The position numbers and the translations under genes were made by a program. A stretch of DNA of 64,000 bases from the NCBI GenBank assembly GCA_027627225.1, contig CM051027.1:87094451-87158450 (forward strand). The letters run 5' to 3'. The notes beneath the pieces were generated by a model that worked only from the letters and a program-made list of their open reading frames with translations, was not told the DNA's origin and searched no databases. The DNA is from Congeria kusceri. Lineage: Eukaryota > Mollusca > Bivalvia > Myida > Dreissenidae. Every line of letters starts with the position of its first letter. Position 1 is the first letter of the stretch. Below, piece by piece: positions 36,154 to 48,470 of the stretch.

Positions 36154-38136
36154 GAAAAAAAGAGAGCAAACTACTTTTGTTACAAATAAGACATGTATTA
36201 CTAGAAGCATTCGTCATTATTTGAAAGAATAACTACAAAAGTTCAGTATAACACAAAATTATAGTAATGCTTAGAGTGCCGTATAATAGCTAAGTGAGAC
36301 TAAAATAAATAGCATAATTTAATGATTATAAACTATCAGTTGCTTTGGAGACTTGCCACAACAATGCGTTAATGTAATATCGTCCAGGCATATTTCGGCA
36401 TTCCAAACTTTCTGTGCCCGATATTACCTTGAAATATTTACTTAACATCATCGGTTCCGTTGATTTTTATTTATTTTATGCATCTACGTTATTTTTGGAT
36501 AGTAAACATAAAAGTAAGTAGTAAAAATTTTCCTGTATAATATATTCAATGAATGAATAAAGTCTTTTTTCAATATATTCACATTTCTCAACATATGATT
36601 TCTATTAGCATGATGTTAGGTCTAATTAACACGAGAAACGGTGAATACCCAATACATTCAAGATGTGTTAAGGCAACAATAGAAGCACACCAGGAGAAAG
36701 GAGACATGGTTTTCTCATGTATAAATGTATATGTAACGTCCACTGTTATTTAATTGCCAAACCAATGCTTTCTTTAAGGACCACATAAGCGTAGTGACAA
36801 ACCAGTATCAAAATACGCACGTTTTCTGTTAATAATTTCATGTTGTATGAGTCGATAATGCCAGAAAGCGTAATCTATTTTATGTAATTCAAAGGCAGAT
36901 TGTATGAAAGAGCTTTATTGGGCCATAGTTCTGTGAGAGAATGAAAATAAGCACGAGAGCAAATGTAGCAATGTCCTAAATGTAGCGACATAATGTTACT
37001 GCAGTGTTTTCATCGATAGAGATTGGCTATAAAGTATACTAACACCGAATACGTACATAACATAAGGCATAGTTTGAAATTAAATATATATATATATGTG
37101 TTAAATACGTCGATAAAAATAAATAGTTGATTTGACACTTGTGAGATGTTTGTTCAGCTACCAAATGACCACTCTGTAGAGTTTCTAGTGTTCAAAGCTG
37201 ATATTAAGTGTGCTATATCAAAATTAAATAAACCAATAAACCAGACAAACCTAGCAGGTAGTGGAACATGAAAGCATGAATGGACGACTTGAAACTATGC
37301 GAAATACTAAAACGGGAGCCTGCAGGACCACCCCTGGTAATATGTCATTAAGACAAATATCCAGCCTGACACCGATAATATAGAAATGAACAGCTGCTAC
37401 TGCTCCATCTCATGATCTGCATATTTTAAGAATAACTCATACAATTTAACAAAGGGTGTAAACACACACGTCCCCACAGCAATGTTCAAAAGACCAATCA
37501 AAACATATAACTGGTAATACACAATGATTACCTGCACATTAAGTTGATCCCGCAATAATTAACATACAATTAGCGATGGAAAGTGGCATGGCAGTTAGAA
37601 TAACAACATTCATTAGGACGTATATGTTGCGCCGTCTGTTTTGGATTAGACAAGCTATGGTTAATAGCCTCTTCCATGGTGGATCATGGGAATGTGCTTC
37701 ATAGATATACTACTTTACTTACTGTAACAGCTTGTATGATAATTAAACGCAATTGGATACGTTCTATACATTGATTTAATTACGATACATGAAATCACGT
37801 CGTGATGACTTTGGCAACGACATCTTTCTGTATTAACGCAGCCATTTTCAGAACAATCAAAGCAAAATATAGCAAGGGTACCGCGCAATTTCGTGCATTG
37901 TCACTCAATGGTGCATCCACTTTGTAATTAGTGGTGCACGTAAATTGAACGAGGTACTAAGTTAATAATTTCATTGCAATTAAGTAATAAATTAACGTAC
38001 AGTGAAAATGCTAATTATATTTGTTAACATTCCAGTCGCCAAGTTTAACAACGTGTTATAGGTAGTTCGTGCGGGTACACCTCAATCTATTGCATAGATA
38101 CAATCGTTCTGAGTTCTTCTTGTTAGTACTATTAAC
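36154..38136. other. upstream of K2P coding exon; no gene seen
   Basis: Probably a 5' intron of the channel gene. A short (AT)n run is at about 37083. I could not pick out the promoter or first exon. Confidence 0.4.
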
Positions 38137-38877
38137 TAAGGATGGCATCGAATACTAAAATCGTTATTCGAATATTCGCTTTTTCATTCAATCAAATATT
38201 CGAATATTCGCATAGATTTATATTTACTACATCAAGCTTTGTGACCATACATAATTGTACAAGGGATTAGTACACATTATCGTCATATCTTCATTTCATA
38301 AACAAATTGCAATATCACGTTAATACGTTAATCGCATTAAGCATAAACCACTGAAGTCACATGTTAAGTGCTGATTTTAATTAAGAATATTTGCAATAAT
38401 CTACAATTCATAGACTTCTTACCACGTTGGAAACGTGTAGATAAGCACATAATGTTGATCGGGGAATTTGAGCAACATTTCTTAGCTATAATGACTGCCA
38501 AATGTGTGATCGCAGTGAGGTAATAATTTCTTTTGGTAAACTTTTCACATCTTTAGTTACCTGTTAAATGTTATGGCTTTATATTGTCCGATGTAATTGT
38601 GTATTACGGGCGACTAGACGCTGATTGCTGACATGGACCCGTATATTCAATATCTTTGTCTGACACATGACACGGGGCTAATCTATTGAAAACACGGTGT
38701 TATGTATCTACACGTGAAATGCTGCTTTTAGTTTGATAAAAAAACAACAACTTACTTTCTACAATCAATAAAGTAATGTTTAAAAAAGCAATACAAATTT
38801 GCGAATATTTGAATAGCGTTTTAAATATTCGAATAACGATAATTCAATCGATTATTCGAATAGTTTTGCCATCCCTA
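38137..38877. mobile_element. hAT-like non-autonomous element (741 bp)
   Basis: Flanked by an exact 8-bp target duplication CTATTAAC (38129-38136 and 38878-38885), the size made by hAT transposases. Termini TAAGGATGGCA and TGCCATCCCTA are inverted. Subterminal blocks are rich in ATTCGAATA palindromes on both sides (AAATCGTTATTCGAATATTC and its partners near 38815-38865). No transposase is encoded. Confidence 0.85.
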
Positions 38878-38885
38878 CTATTAAC

Positions 38886-39960
38886 GTAAACAGAAACTGC
38901 ATATGCTTGTGTTTTTGTTAATAATAGAACTTTAACAGTATTAACAAGTTCACTGAAACAGCAAATAAAGCAACAATTAACCGAATACTTACGAGCACCA
39001 AAGGGTCACGTGCATGGTAGCGTTTGCAGTTACACTTATGTATGAGGAACATCAAACTATTCGTTACAATGGGTCTCTATCACATATGTGAATGTATAAT
39101 GACTATCTTTAAAGAGGGCCTCTACAACAATTGCCTGGAGGCGTACAATTGGGTACACGTGCACATATGGTTCCCATTAAGAACTCTTCATCGGATTATC
39201 CTGAATACAGGTAGCATGTCAGGTCCGACAATAGTTAATATAAAATACTGGCTGTTACTAGTATTGAATCAAACTATAAACTGATACAACACCATGTGCA
39301 CATTTACGTTACCAACAAAAACAGTTTCACACAACTTAAGTTTAAATGTAGATGAAATACACTCATGAATGAGGACTATCCAAATTTTATAATACTTGCG
39401 TGCATAGCATTTTCTTTTTTAAACGTTTAACAAAAGTTACGTGTGAATGTCAGCGTGAGATGAGCTAGGAATCTCACTCCGGGCACATATCCACGCCGTG
39501 TGTGCCTTCTTAAACGCACCTTATTAATTAGAATACTGACGTCAATACTATAAATTAATATATCGGTTATCAGCCATTCAGAAATAACAGTGTTCACGTT
39601 TATAATGTGGCAATAAATCATTTCGATGCTACAGAAATAACAGTAATTAATTTCACAAATCGAGCGTTGCCAAAAAACCGTGATGCAGGTAAGTGACTGC
39701 TTTCTTCATTAAATATTACATCAAGTGAGTGTTCCCTATCAAAACGCTGCAGACCTAGTCTCCCAAAGCAAAATCACAGATTCGAAACACAACAACATAC
39801 ACAATATGTACTAGGAACACGCATGAGCAGCCCAAATTATTGCACGCCCTGTTGTTATACGACTGTTTCCACAAATCAAGGTGTAAAAGCAACAGTATTT
39901 GGAAGCTTGGTCTATCCTGTACGATAAAAAGGTTATGAAAATACGTTCTTTCATTATGAT
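38886..39960. other. non-coding, nothing recognised
   Basis: AT-rich. Frames at 39024 and 39427 are short and unfamiliar. Confidence 0.4.
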
Positions 39961-40020
39961 GTGATGAGGATGGTGATGATGATGATCATGATGATCATGA
40001 CGACGACGACGACGACGATG

Positions 40021-40089
<69 letters not shown>

Positions 40090-40110
40090 CCATAATTATC
40101 ATTATTATTA

Positions 40111-40150
<40 letters not shown>

Positions 40151-40243
40151 GTTGTTGTTGTTGTTGTTGTTATTGGATTATTTTTCTGTGTTGAAGATTA
40201 TTACTATTATTATTATTATTATCATCATCATCATCATCATCAC

Positions 40244-40285
<42 letters not shown>
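39961..40285. repeat. compound trinucleotide microsatellite
   Basis: Blocks of (GATGAT)n, (GAC)n, (AAT)n, (ATT)n, (ATC)n and (GTT)n succeed one another. A TTTTTCTGTGTTGAAGATT-like segment appears twice (about 40181 and 40287), so the array was partly duplicated with its flank. Confidence 0.9.
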
Positions 40286-40286
<1 letters not shown>

Positions 40287-43200
40287 TTTCTGTGTTGAAG
40301 ATTTTGATTTCGATCGCATTGCTTAGAAATGTACATTCTATTAAATAGCCGGTGCTGAAATATTTACTGCAAGTGGAATAATATGTCGAATATATATGAA
40401 TTGTTTTCAGATTACATGTTGCTTTTTTATTAGAACAAACACAAATTGCGGTAGTAAGTGTTTGTGGAAGATGGACGCTTTATACATGTTTTGATAAATA
40501 CATACAGGTTGACAAATTTAAAGTTGTTCAAGTATAATCCATTTACACTACATGTTATAATGTCTCCAAATTTAATGATTTAATTTAATGGACCTTCCGC
40601 GAATTGAAACTGCTGCATCGGTCTGAAATTATAGCATTTAAGACACAAATCGTTAAGGGTAATTGACTCAAAAAATAGTCCGCAAAATCATTATGACGCT
40701 AAAATACTATTAAAACAACTTAAACTGTTCACCCAAATGGACTTCAAAACTATTTTATGGTTTAAATTAATGGTTACCATTTTGTACAGAATCCCTCGTG
40801 ATGTTTTAATCGTATTTCATGCACGGTACTCAAGCACATTGCCTAGTTATTATGTCAGTTTTACCATTTCGAAATGAAAAGTAATTTGCACGGCGTATAT
40901 ATGTATATAATATATTATACCATTTCCATAATACTTGTATTACAAATTGTTGATCATTCATTAATTTGGTAATTTCACATATATAAATAATATATACTTT
41001 ACCGATTTATATCAACTGTCACAAGCAATAATATATATCCGAGGTTAAATTCAGAAGCATGTAAACACAATCTCCATGAAGAAGAATACAGTCTAGCACT
41101 GAACAAACAGTAGCTTTATAAAGAGAATATTCACTTAATACTTTGTCTCGCATAAGTCACAGAAGATAACAATTACCCCAAGCACGTGTATCGCATTCTC
41201 GTAGTGAACATAACAGTGTGCACGATTTCCTATAGGAATATGTGTCGGTAACGTTCGTAATTAGCACGAAAACCTCCAACCGACAGGTTGCATTGAACAA
41301 TCTACCCATTGTACCCAAGTTAAACCTGCAAAACAGGTAACAGTCTTCATCTTCGTGGTGGCACAGCGGCAGTCGTCATCATGGTGAACGTAGGTGTCAC
41401 CATTGTAAGGTTTGGAAATAAAGAAATGGCATTATGGCAATGTCAATAATGTGCGCAAAGATTACTTTCCAGCAGGGATACACGGACCTCCTTCTCAGAA
41501 CTAAAATGAACGAAATGCTTACATGTAATTACAGTCGATTTTTCTAGTACAGTTGGTTTAAAGTTGGTTTAGTGCATTGCGTACACGATTTGTATATCTT
41601 ACAAACAAAATAAAGTAATAAAGCAAAAGGCGAAAGTAGTCATACTAACAACAGTGGGTTGTTGTTACAACTTCTGTTGAGTAATATTTAACAAGTAAAC
41701 AGCGGAAGTATGCATGTCCTACTTAAGTAACAATTATTAAGCATATGGAAAATCTACGTAAATCTGTCCTTTAGTCAACAAAATTATAAGTATTTTTAAA
41801 ACCGTGGTTGCTGCATCGCTCGGTACATGATTGCAGCGTAGAATAGTCATTTCCTAGATGCTTACCGATATGTTGATGTTAGCTTTCTGAGAATCTTGCA
41901 AATACCTTATACATGGACATTATTGTGTCGGTGTCATTGTGTATATACTGTTAACCAGTATATGTTCCTTCCAAATAGTTGTATACTTATGCGCATTACT
42001 GTTTTTGTGAATTTAAAATAAACTGTTAACAGTTGACTGTAATATCACTTTCATGTTGATTTACGGCGCGGTGTCGTACGTGTTAGTTATCTAGGATTCT
42101 AAGGGTTTGAAATGGAGACTGTCCTAAAACTTCGACTAATGAAACGTACGGACCTTTATGATTGTTGCTTTGATGGGCTGTCGATGCCGGGTCGTCAGTT
42201 GTTTGAACAACATAATATGCATTGTTTGCAATGCTTGTGTCAGAGAAAGGCCGAAATTTTAACTATAATTGATTACCGTCAGCACTACCGCAACAATTAC
42301 AACAATCAATGCCATATAAAATTTATGCCACATCTATAAAGAGGCAGCATAGTTATAATTACTTTCCTAATTATTAGGTTTGTATTTAAAATATTTACCT
42401 GTTATTGCACATTAAAAATAATTCGACATTGCAACAAATGCACCAACAGTGTAACTATTCATTTAAGAAATGTCCATTACGATCCTCGATTTTATTGCAA
42501 AACTGGTTGCAATCGTACATTGTTGTCATCGCAACCATTTTTGAAAATACTTATTTGTATTACATAACTGCCTGTAACATAGCATGGTTCTTACTGCTCC
42601 AATTGCATGTCGACTGGTTTCAATTAAACTTTCACGTCAATTTTTGCATGTGCTAACTTAAATAGATTCGTCTGTCACATGTGATGCTAAACGCTTGGAC
42701 TTTATTCTTCCTTTGATGTTAACGAAAACATCAATTTGTTAAAAATCGATATTTTAGCGCAAATTCCTACTTACCACAGAACACGTGTGATGATAAAAGA
42801 ACTCATCACTTGAAATGGAGTGCGTATGTTTAAAATGGCGTATCTCCGGTATGTTAACATTTTGTTAAACAAAAATTATGACAGAGAAATATTGAAGCAT
42901 CAAGATGATTTTGTTCATATATATAGACAATTGACATTGCCTATATGATTTTATTATTTAAACATTTGTCCACGATGACACTTTCGCAGAAGTGGAGAAA
43001 TTACTAGTATTAGTAAATCGAAATGAAATACAGTGATTTACAGTTACTCGTGACATTGACCATAGTTATGCAAGTTTGTATTGATGTGCGCTATTTTTTG
43101 ACGTGCGTTCGATATGTCCCTTTAAGTTATTGTAAAGTTAAAAGACCCTTTCTTAAACAAAGCCGATTTTGTTCCCTCCTGAATCCGCATTTGAAGAGTA

Positions 43201-44098
43201 AAGTTCTTTGTATTTACATTTTATTTATCAATTCTGAGCTGAGATCTATTAACATTATAGGTCTTTGTTCTGGGTCAATTAATTTTATGTGCGGAGGCGC
43301 ACAATTAAGCCTCATGCGTTTCACTGACCAATCCAATGTATGCTTTCTGTATCGTTCTCTAATGCTGCATTGTGTTAGAATGCAACAACAATGAAAACAA
43401 TACCGACAACATTCATGGGAGTGGAAATTTAAAAATATTCGGTGGTATGTAACCTTTCTTGCAATTATTATAACAAAATGTAATTGTACATCTCCGTTAC
43501 CTGGCCAGTTATGTACACATTTTGGACTTCGTAAAACACCCAGAAAAGAATTTCTTCTGTACCATTTTTTACGAATATACACGGACTTTGCTGATTTGTT
43601 TATTTATAGGTAAACTTATATCATAATGCACTAGTCTATGTTGCCAATAATGTCAACATGTTAAAGGCCATTAACAATTGAACACTTGTCATGCTAGTGA
43701 GCCTTGTCTACTGCATGAATAGTCACTAAATTAGTGACCACTGTCCACTTTCAACTTCAGAATCATTTTTTAAAGATCTAGGAACACTTTATAAGATCTT
43801 TTATTGCTTTTGCAATTTAGCAAGTTTAACATACACGGCATTGCATTTATACACAATTTTCAATAATCTAGAAGCATAAACAGCAACATATTGCTGAAAA
43901 AAAGAAAATCCGTTTTATTCAAAAGTCAACTACAATTTGCAACTGTAAAAGTGTGACATTGATTCATGCACATTTATATAAAACTGCCATTGTTCTTTTG
44001 GTTTATATAATTTGACAACATAATACAAGGATAAGTCATTTTCAACTTTGATTATCAAAAGTCTTATCTTTTGTAACGCCAAAATAAAGTGTGTAGTA
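40286..44098. other. non-coding, nothing recognised
   Basis: AT-rich sequence. Open frames at 42112, 42405, 43023 and 43214 lack recognisable motifs and splice framing. I see no gene or repeat I can support in 3.8 kb. Confidence 0.4.
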
Positions 44099-44100
44099 TA

Positions 44101-45087
44101 CACTGTAACTCCATTATATCGCGATTCGCGGGGTCCACGGATCGCGATATATCCGGATCGCAATAAAACTTGCCAGGCCATTCAGTAGATTTACATGTAT
44201 ACACTAGCCTGTTTTTCCCCGATCTCAAACATAAATGTAATTAAGTAAATAACTCACCCTTTTCAATGTAGTTAACATCCATTATGTATTAAATCCATAT
44301 ATAAAATATTCCATTTGTATATGAAAATATAATATTATTCCTTTAATTCCGTTGAATAAATTTCAAATCGCGTATAAAAAAGTAAGTCCGAATCGCCTAG
44401 CCGAATTTCACTATTCACGTGAAGTAAACATAAATTCTATTAACAATTACAACACACATGTATTTCGTGTAAACTCTTGGTTCTGTTTGAAAAAGCGCGC
44501 AAAATATTGTTGACAATCATGTACAACGTCACGTCGTCCGCATGGAAAGCGTGAGTGTATTGATCGCCATATAAAAACTTTGTAGCGAAGAGAACATTGA
44601 GATCTTTACTATTGCATAAAAGTTTCGTAGCACACAGCAACAAAATTAGGTGTCTATATCGCAAACCATATGCGGTTAGCATTTCTCCTGAAACAAAAAA
44701 GAAACAGATAAGCCGTATTAATTACGTAATTCAGATAGCTCAGTATTGATTTATGACATACAGTTACTGTATACACCCTCCACGTGGACTGCACGTAATT
44801 CGGGTGCTAAATAGAGCAACAGCAGTGAAAGGACGTTGTCATGGGTGGCACGCACGCTGTAAGCTGATGTCAAACTGTTACACTGATGTTGAGCAAGTCG
44901 GCGTATTGTTTGTCGCACTACACGAGTGTGAATAAAAGAGACGCCGTGAAGGCATGAAAATCCGGATGAAACTGGATTTATTTATGAGCATTTGGTAATA
45001 GGAAAGTATTGAAGTACATGAAAAAAAATCGGGATCCACCGCCGATTCGCGATATATTTGACATCGCGATATAACGGATCTGCAGTG
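44101..45087. mobile_element. pogo/Tigger-like non-autonomous transposon (987 bp)
   Basis: Flanked by TA on both sides (44099-44100, 45088-45089). The left terminus CACTGTAACTCCATTATATC then GCGAT is matched in reverse complement by ATCGCGATATAACGGATCTG then CAGTG. Subterminal TTCGCGG/GCGATATATCC blocks also pair. TA target sites and CAGTG..CGnTATATCG ends are typical of the pogo/Tigger branch of Tc1-mariner, as I know it. No transposase remains. A partial relative is at 30314, and a faint one may be at about 51600-51730. Confidence 0.8.
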
Positions 45088-45304
45088 TAGTATGGTATTT
45101 TAATTGCTCAGTAACATGAAATTGTTAAACTGAAGACTGCCGTCACACTTTAAATGGTTACATAAATGCTGAAAATTCCAACACTCACTGTTTTGTAGTT
45201 ACAAAGAAGAAACTACTTTAAAGTAGCAACTTCATTTCTGTTCTTTAACAATGAGTTCTACCGGTACATTTATATTTGTTGTAATATAAGCTTAAGATTT
45301 TCAG

Positions 45305-45532
45305 ATAAATGACATCAAGGTGGAGATGAGAAGAAATGCTAGAACAACACATCCACTCGAAGGCAGCCACAGATCGGGAACCGTGGGAAATGACAAAGGG
45401 ACTATTTTCATAGTAGGGTTTGAAAACAAAACAGCTGTCAAGGTGCCAGAGAGGTTACAGGAGTACAGTTACTCGAAGCCATCAAAGGATGAAATAGAGA
45501 CAAAACAGCAAGCTGCAGCTGCACGAAGAAAG
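45305..45532 (+). CDS. stathmin-like small charged protein, 5' coding exon
   Basis: Possible acceptor TTTTCAG| at 45304. The frame is open from 45305, with the first ATG at 45326, and ends at donor AAG|GTAACA (45533). From the ATG it gives 69 residues. A variable start (MRRNARTTHPLEGSHRSGTV) is followed by GTIFIVGFENK, VKVPERLQEY, and a charged helix KPSKDEIETKQQAAAARRK. That helix follows the pattern at the head of stathmin domains (EI..K..AA..RRK), which bind tubulin. The match is by pattern only and may be to another coiled-coil family. If the ATG is not the true start, further 5' exons exist. The splice joins in phase 0 to 47355. Confidence 0.65.
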
Positions 45533-45762
45533 GTAACATTTCGTATGGAATCTGTTAGTGGCAATACATTGTTTATTGATATATAACGCTTGACTACTTG
45601 GCCTATTATTATCATTGGGTAAAACACTTTTACTGACAACACCGCATTACAATTTCATAGGTTAATTGCAATGTCTTGCATGAATCATGTTTCACGTTAC
45701 AAGTTTATTTGTATAATAGACAAACTTAAGATAAAATATTCGAAGAGATATTTGAAGACACT

Positions 45763-47067
45763 TATGGAAGCGTCCTGGTGCCAAGTGTAAAAATAAAAAT
45801 AAATAAAAATTAATCAATATTAACAAACTTATCTCCTAATTACGACTTAGTATCTCCTAATTACGACTTAGTATCTCGTAATTACGACGAAGTATCTTGT
45901 AATTACGACTGTTTATCTTGTAATTACATATTTTTATCTCGTAATTATGTCTTTTTATCTCGTAATTACGACATAATATCTCGTAACTACAACTTTTTAT
46001 CTCTTAAGTACGACTTCTTATTTCATAATTACGACTTTTTTTATCTCGTAATTACGAGATAAAACTGTATAAAAGCCAAATGTGATAGAAACAGTATTTC
46101 ATAGATTGAAATAGTATCGTGACCTTACTTTCATTGTTCGAATTGCGCTTAAATTATTCCAGAATTCTAGGATGTCTTGCAGTAGGGAATGATCCAGACC
46201 TAAATAGCTGGGTGCAGCACCCTGCTCCTTTTTGGTTCCTCCCTGCTGCTCCTCTGGGCAGGTCAACAGTTGAATATCTTTAGAAATATCATATATTTTT
46301 GCCAGTATTCAATAACAAATTCAGAGTCAGTGCCTAAAACCTTAATTACATGTAGAAGCATTAAACTGATAAAATACCTGGATTTACCTATTACTAGAAA
46401 TTTTCAAAGAACTGGTTAGGCTTCCCCCCTGCCCCTTTTGAGCAGCACCCTGTACCTTTTCTGATCCTAGATCTTTCCCTACTTGCAGTGAATGGCTTAA
46501 AAATCAGCAGCAGTAGTAGTAGTTCTTTTTCTCCTCCGCCTCCTACTACTACTATTACTTCTACTACTACTACTACTACAACCACTACTACTACTACTAC
46601 TTCTTCTATTACTACTACTACTACTACTACTATTATTACTACTATTGTTACTGCCACTGTTGCTGGTGCTCTGCTCAGGACATCCCAGAATTTCTGAATA
46701 ATTTAAGCCCAATTCGAACAACGATCGAATTTGAAGGTCCATATCAATTCGTCTGATGAAAGTAAGGTCACGATATTCAATCTATGAAATACTGCTTCTA
46801 TCACATTGGCTTTTATACAGTTTTATTTCGTAATTACGAGATAAAAAGTCATAATTACGAGATAAGAAGTTGTAATTACAATATAAAAAGTCGTAATTAT
46901 GACATATTATGTCGTAATTACGAGATAAAAAGTAGTAATTATGACATACTAAGTCGTAATTACGAGATAAAAGTCTTAATTACGAGATACTAAGTCGTAA
47001 TTACGCGATAAGTTTGTTAATATTGATTAATTTTTATTTTTTCAAATGGCACCATGACGCTTCCATA
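45763..47067. mobile_element. fold-back transposon A (1305 bp) with TCGT-AATT-ACGA arms
   Basis: Exact 6-bp target duplication GACACT (45757-45762, 47068-47073). Termini TATGGAAGCGTCCTGGTGCC and its inverted partner (GGCACCATGACGCTTCCATA) begin long inverted arms of about 430 bp. The outer arm holds about ten tandem modules with core TCGTAATTACGA, spaced by about 20 bp (AAGTCGTAATTACGAGATAA type). The inner arm has unique matched sequence (TTTCATAGATTGAA, CGTGACCTTACTTTCAT). The loop contains a (TAC)n microsatellite and C-rich sequence but no transposase. The element lies within the intron of the stathmin-like gene. Confidence 0.85.
46490..46665. repeat. (TAC)n microsatellite in fold-back loop
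   Basis: Imperfect (TAC)n/(GTA)n run of about 150 bp in the loop of the fold-back element. It yields Thr-, Ser- and Val-rich artefact frames on both strands. Confidence 0.9.
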
Positions 47068-47354
47068 GACACTAGTATGAACGATTATAATGACATTAAA
47101 ATGTTATAAATGTTAAAATTTAAGAATGTTGAAGTTGTACTGAAGTATTAATTTCATTATCTCTTTATAACGTGTAGCATGCCCAACATATTTTTTGTAA
47201 GGTAAGACCAATGCATTGCAGAATACCATTGGACTTGTATATAAATATTGTTGTTTGTTTATTAGCATGATGGGTATTTCTAACTGTGTGGTGGTATTAA
47301 TCCCCCAATGATGTACAGGTAGTTAATTGTAAATAAATAATTACTGTTTTGTAG

Positions 47355-47483
47355 GAATTTCAGGAAAACAAGGCAAGACAAGCTCGAAAAGTCAGCAATG
47401 AAGCAAAAGCATTTGATCGAAAAGTACAGGCTCAACGACCATTGTGGATTCAGCAAGGGATGAACTCAATACTTCAAAAGTGA
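47355..47483 (+). CDS. stathmin-like small charged protein, last coding exon
   Basis: Acceptor TTTTGTAG| at 47353-47354. The phase-0 continuation encodes 42 residues, EFQENKARQARKVSNEAKAF and DRKVQAQRPLWIQQGMNSIL then QK, ending at TGA 47481-47483. The basic helix continues from the previous exon, and the tail LWIQQGMNSIL is hydrophobic. The total from the ATG is 111 aa, shorter than classical stathmins (about 149 aa), so the tubulin-binding repeats are at most partial. The intron (45533-47354) carries a whole fold-back transposon. Confidence 0.65.
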   Translation, partial: EFQENKARQARKVSNEAKAFDRKVQAQRPLWIQQGMNSILQK

Positions 47484-48470
47484 TCATCAATGTTTAAACC
47501 ATTGAAATGCTTACTGAATATTCCTAGTTTCATTATAAATCCTGAAATTTTAGCCATACTCTGTTTCTGTATGTTTAGTATTTTTACTTTACACTAGATT
47601 TCATTGTTTGTAATTCATTATAAAACAAATGTCATATATATATATCAGATGTTTCATGATTTCACTGTAATTAGCAATGCATTTTAAGTCTAGTAACTCA
47701 CTTTTGTGTTGAAAGGAAGCATGTAAGATTATGGCAGTATGTCTCATGAAATTAAATTCAGAGATTGTCAATCAATGAAATATTGATGCGCACAGATATA
47801 GTTGCTATATGTTATATTTAGCATTCAGCATTGTACTGTAAGTTGAGGTATCTATATGACTTAATGTCCTGTATAGTTAAAGTACCTGGCATTTAATAGC
47901 ACAACAGTTACTGTGTGTATGCTTTCAGTCCAAACATAGTGATCAGTGTATGAACTGAACAATATTTGTTTAAGTTAAAAAGCAATTTCACTATTCTCCT
48001 CCTGTGAAGCTGTTTTTCATGTGTATGCATGCATTTCATGTCATGCAATTTACAATATTTTTAACTAATTAAAGACAATTCAATGACAAAAATGACACCC
48101 AACATACTACAGTTTAATAGTTTAATACAGAAACTGTGAAATTGTAAACTCTTGAGCAAATCAACACCAACACTACATGCAGCTGACCAATTGCTGTCCA
48201 TACTACCAACTTCAAAGAAATCTGCCCAGTATTAAAATAGCTGAGTTGTCAAAGAATAATTTCCATTACTGAAATGTATGTATAATTGATTATTGTGTAT
48301 GTGTTGAATGATTGTTAATGTAAAAAATAAATGTTGGTGTGTTAAATTACTTATTTTGTACTGACGTTAATAAGAATAAAAACATATTTGTATTGTGTAT
48401 TTTGTTGTTTTTGTATTTAAAAATGAAACACAAACTTGACTGACACTGAAAGACAGCACAGTTGTACATA
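47484..48470. other. 3' UTR of stathmin-like gene / convergent junction
   Basis: The plus-strand 3' UTR runs towards the minus-strand dCTP pyrophosphatase stop. No other gene is seen. A short (TA)n lies near 47637. Confidence 0.55.
48326..48380 (+). terminator. poly(A) signals of the stathmin-like gene
   Basis: Two AATAAA hexamers (48326-48331 and 48375-48380) lie about 850-900 bp after the stop. They are the likely plus-strand cleavage signals, only about 90 bp from the stop codon of the convergent dCTP pyrophosphatase gene. Confidence 0.5.

Noticed and set aside
46394..46742. Thr-, Ser- and Val-rich reading frames
   Set aside because: Translations of the (TAC)n microsatellite in the loop of fold-back A.
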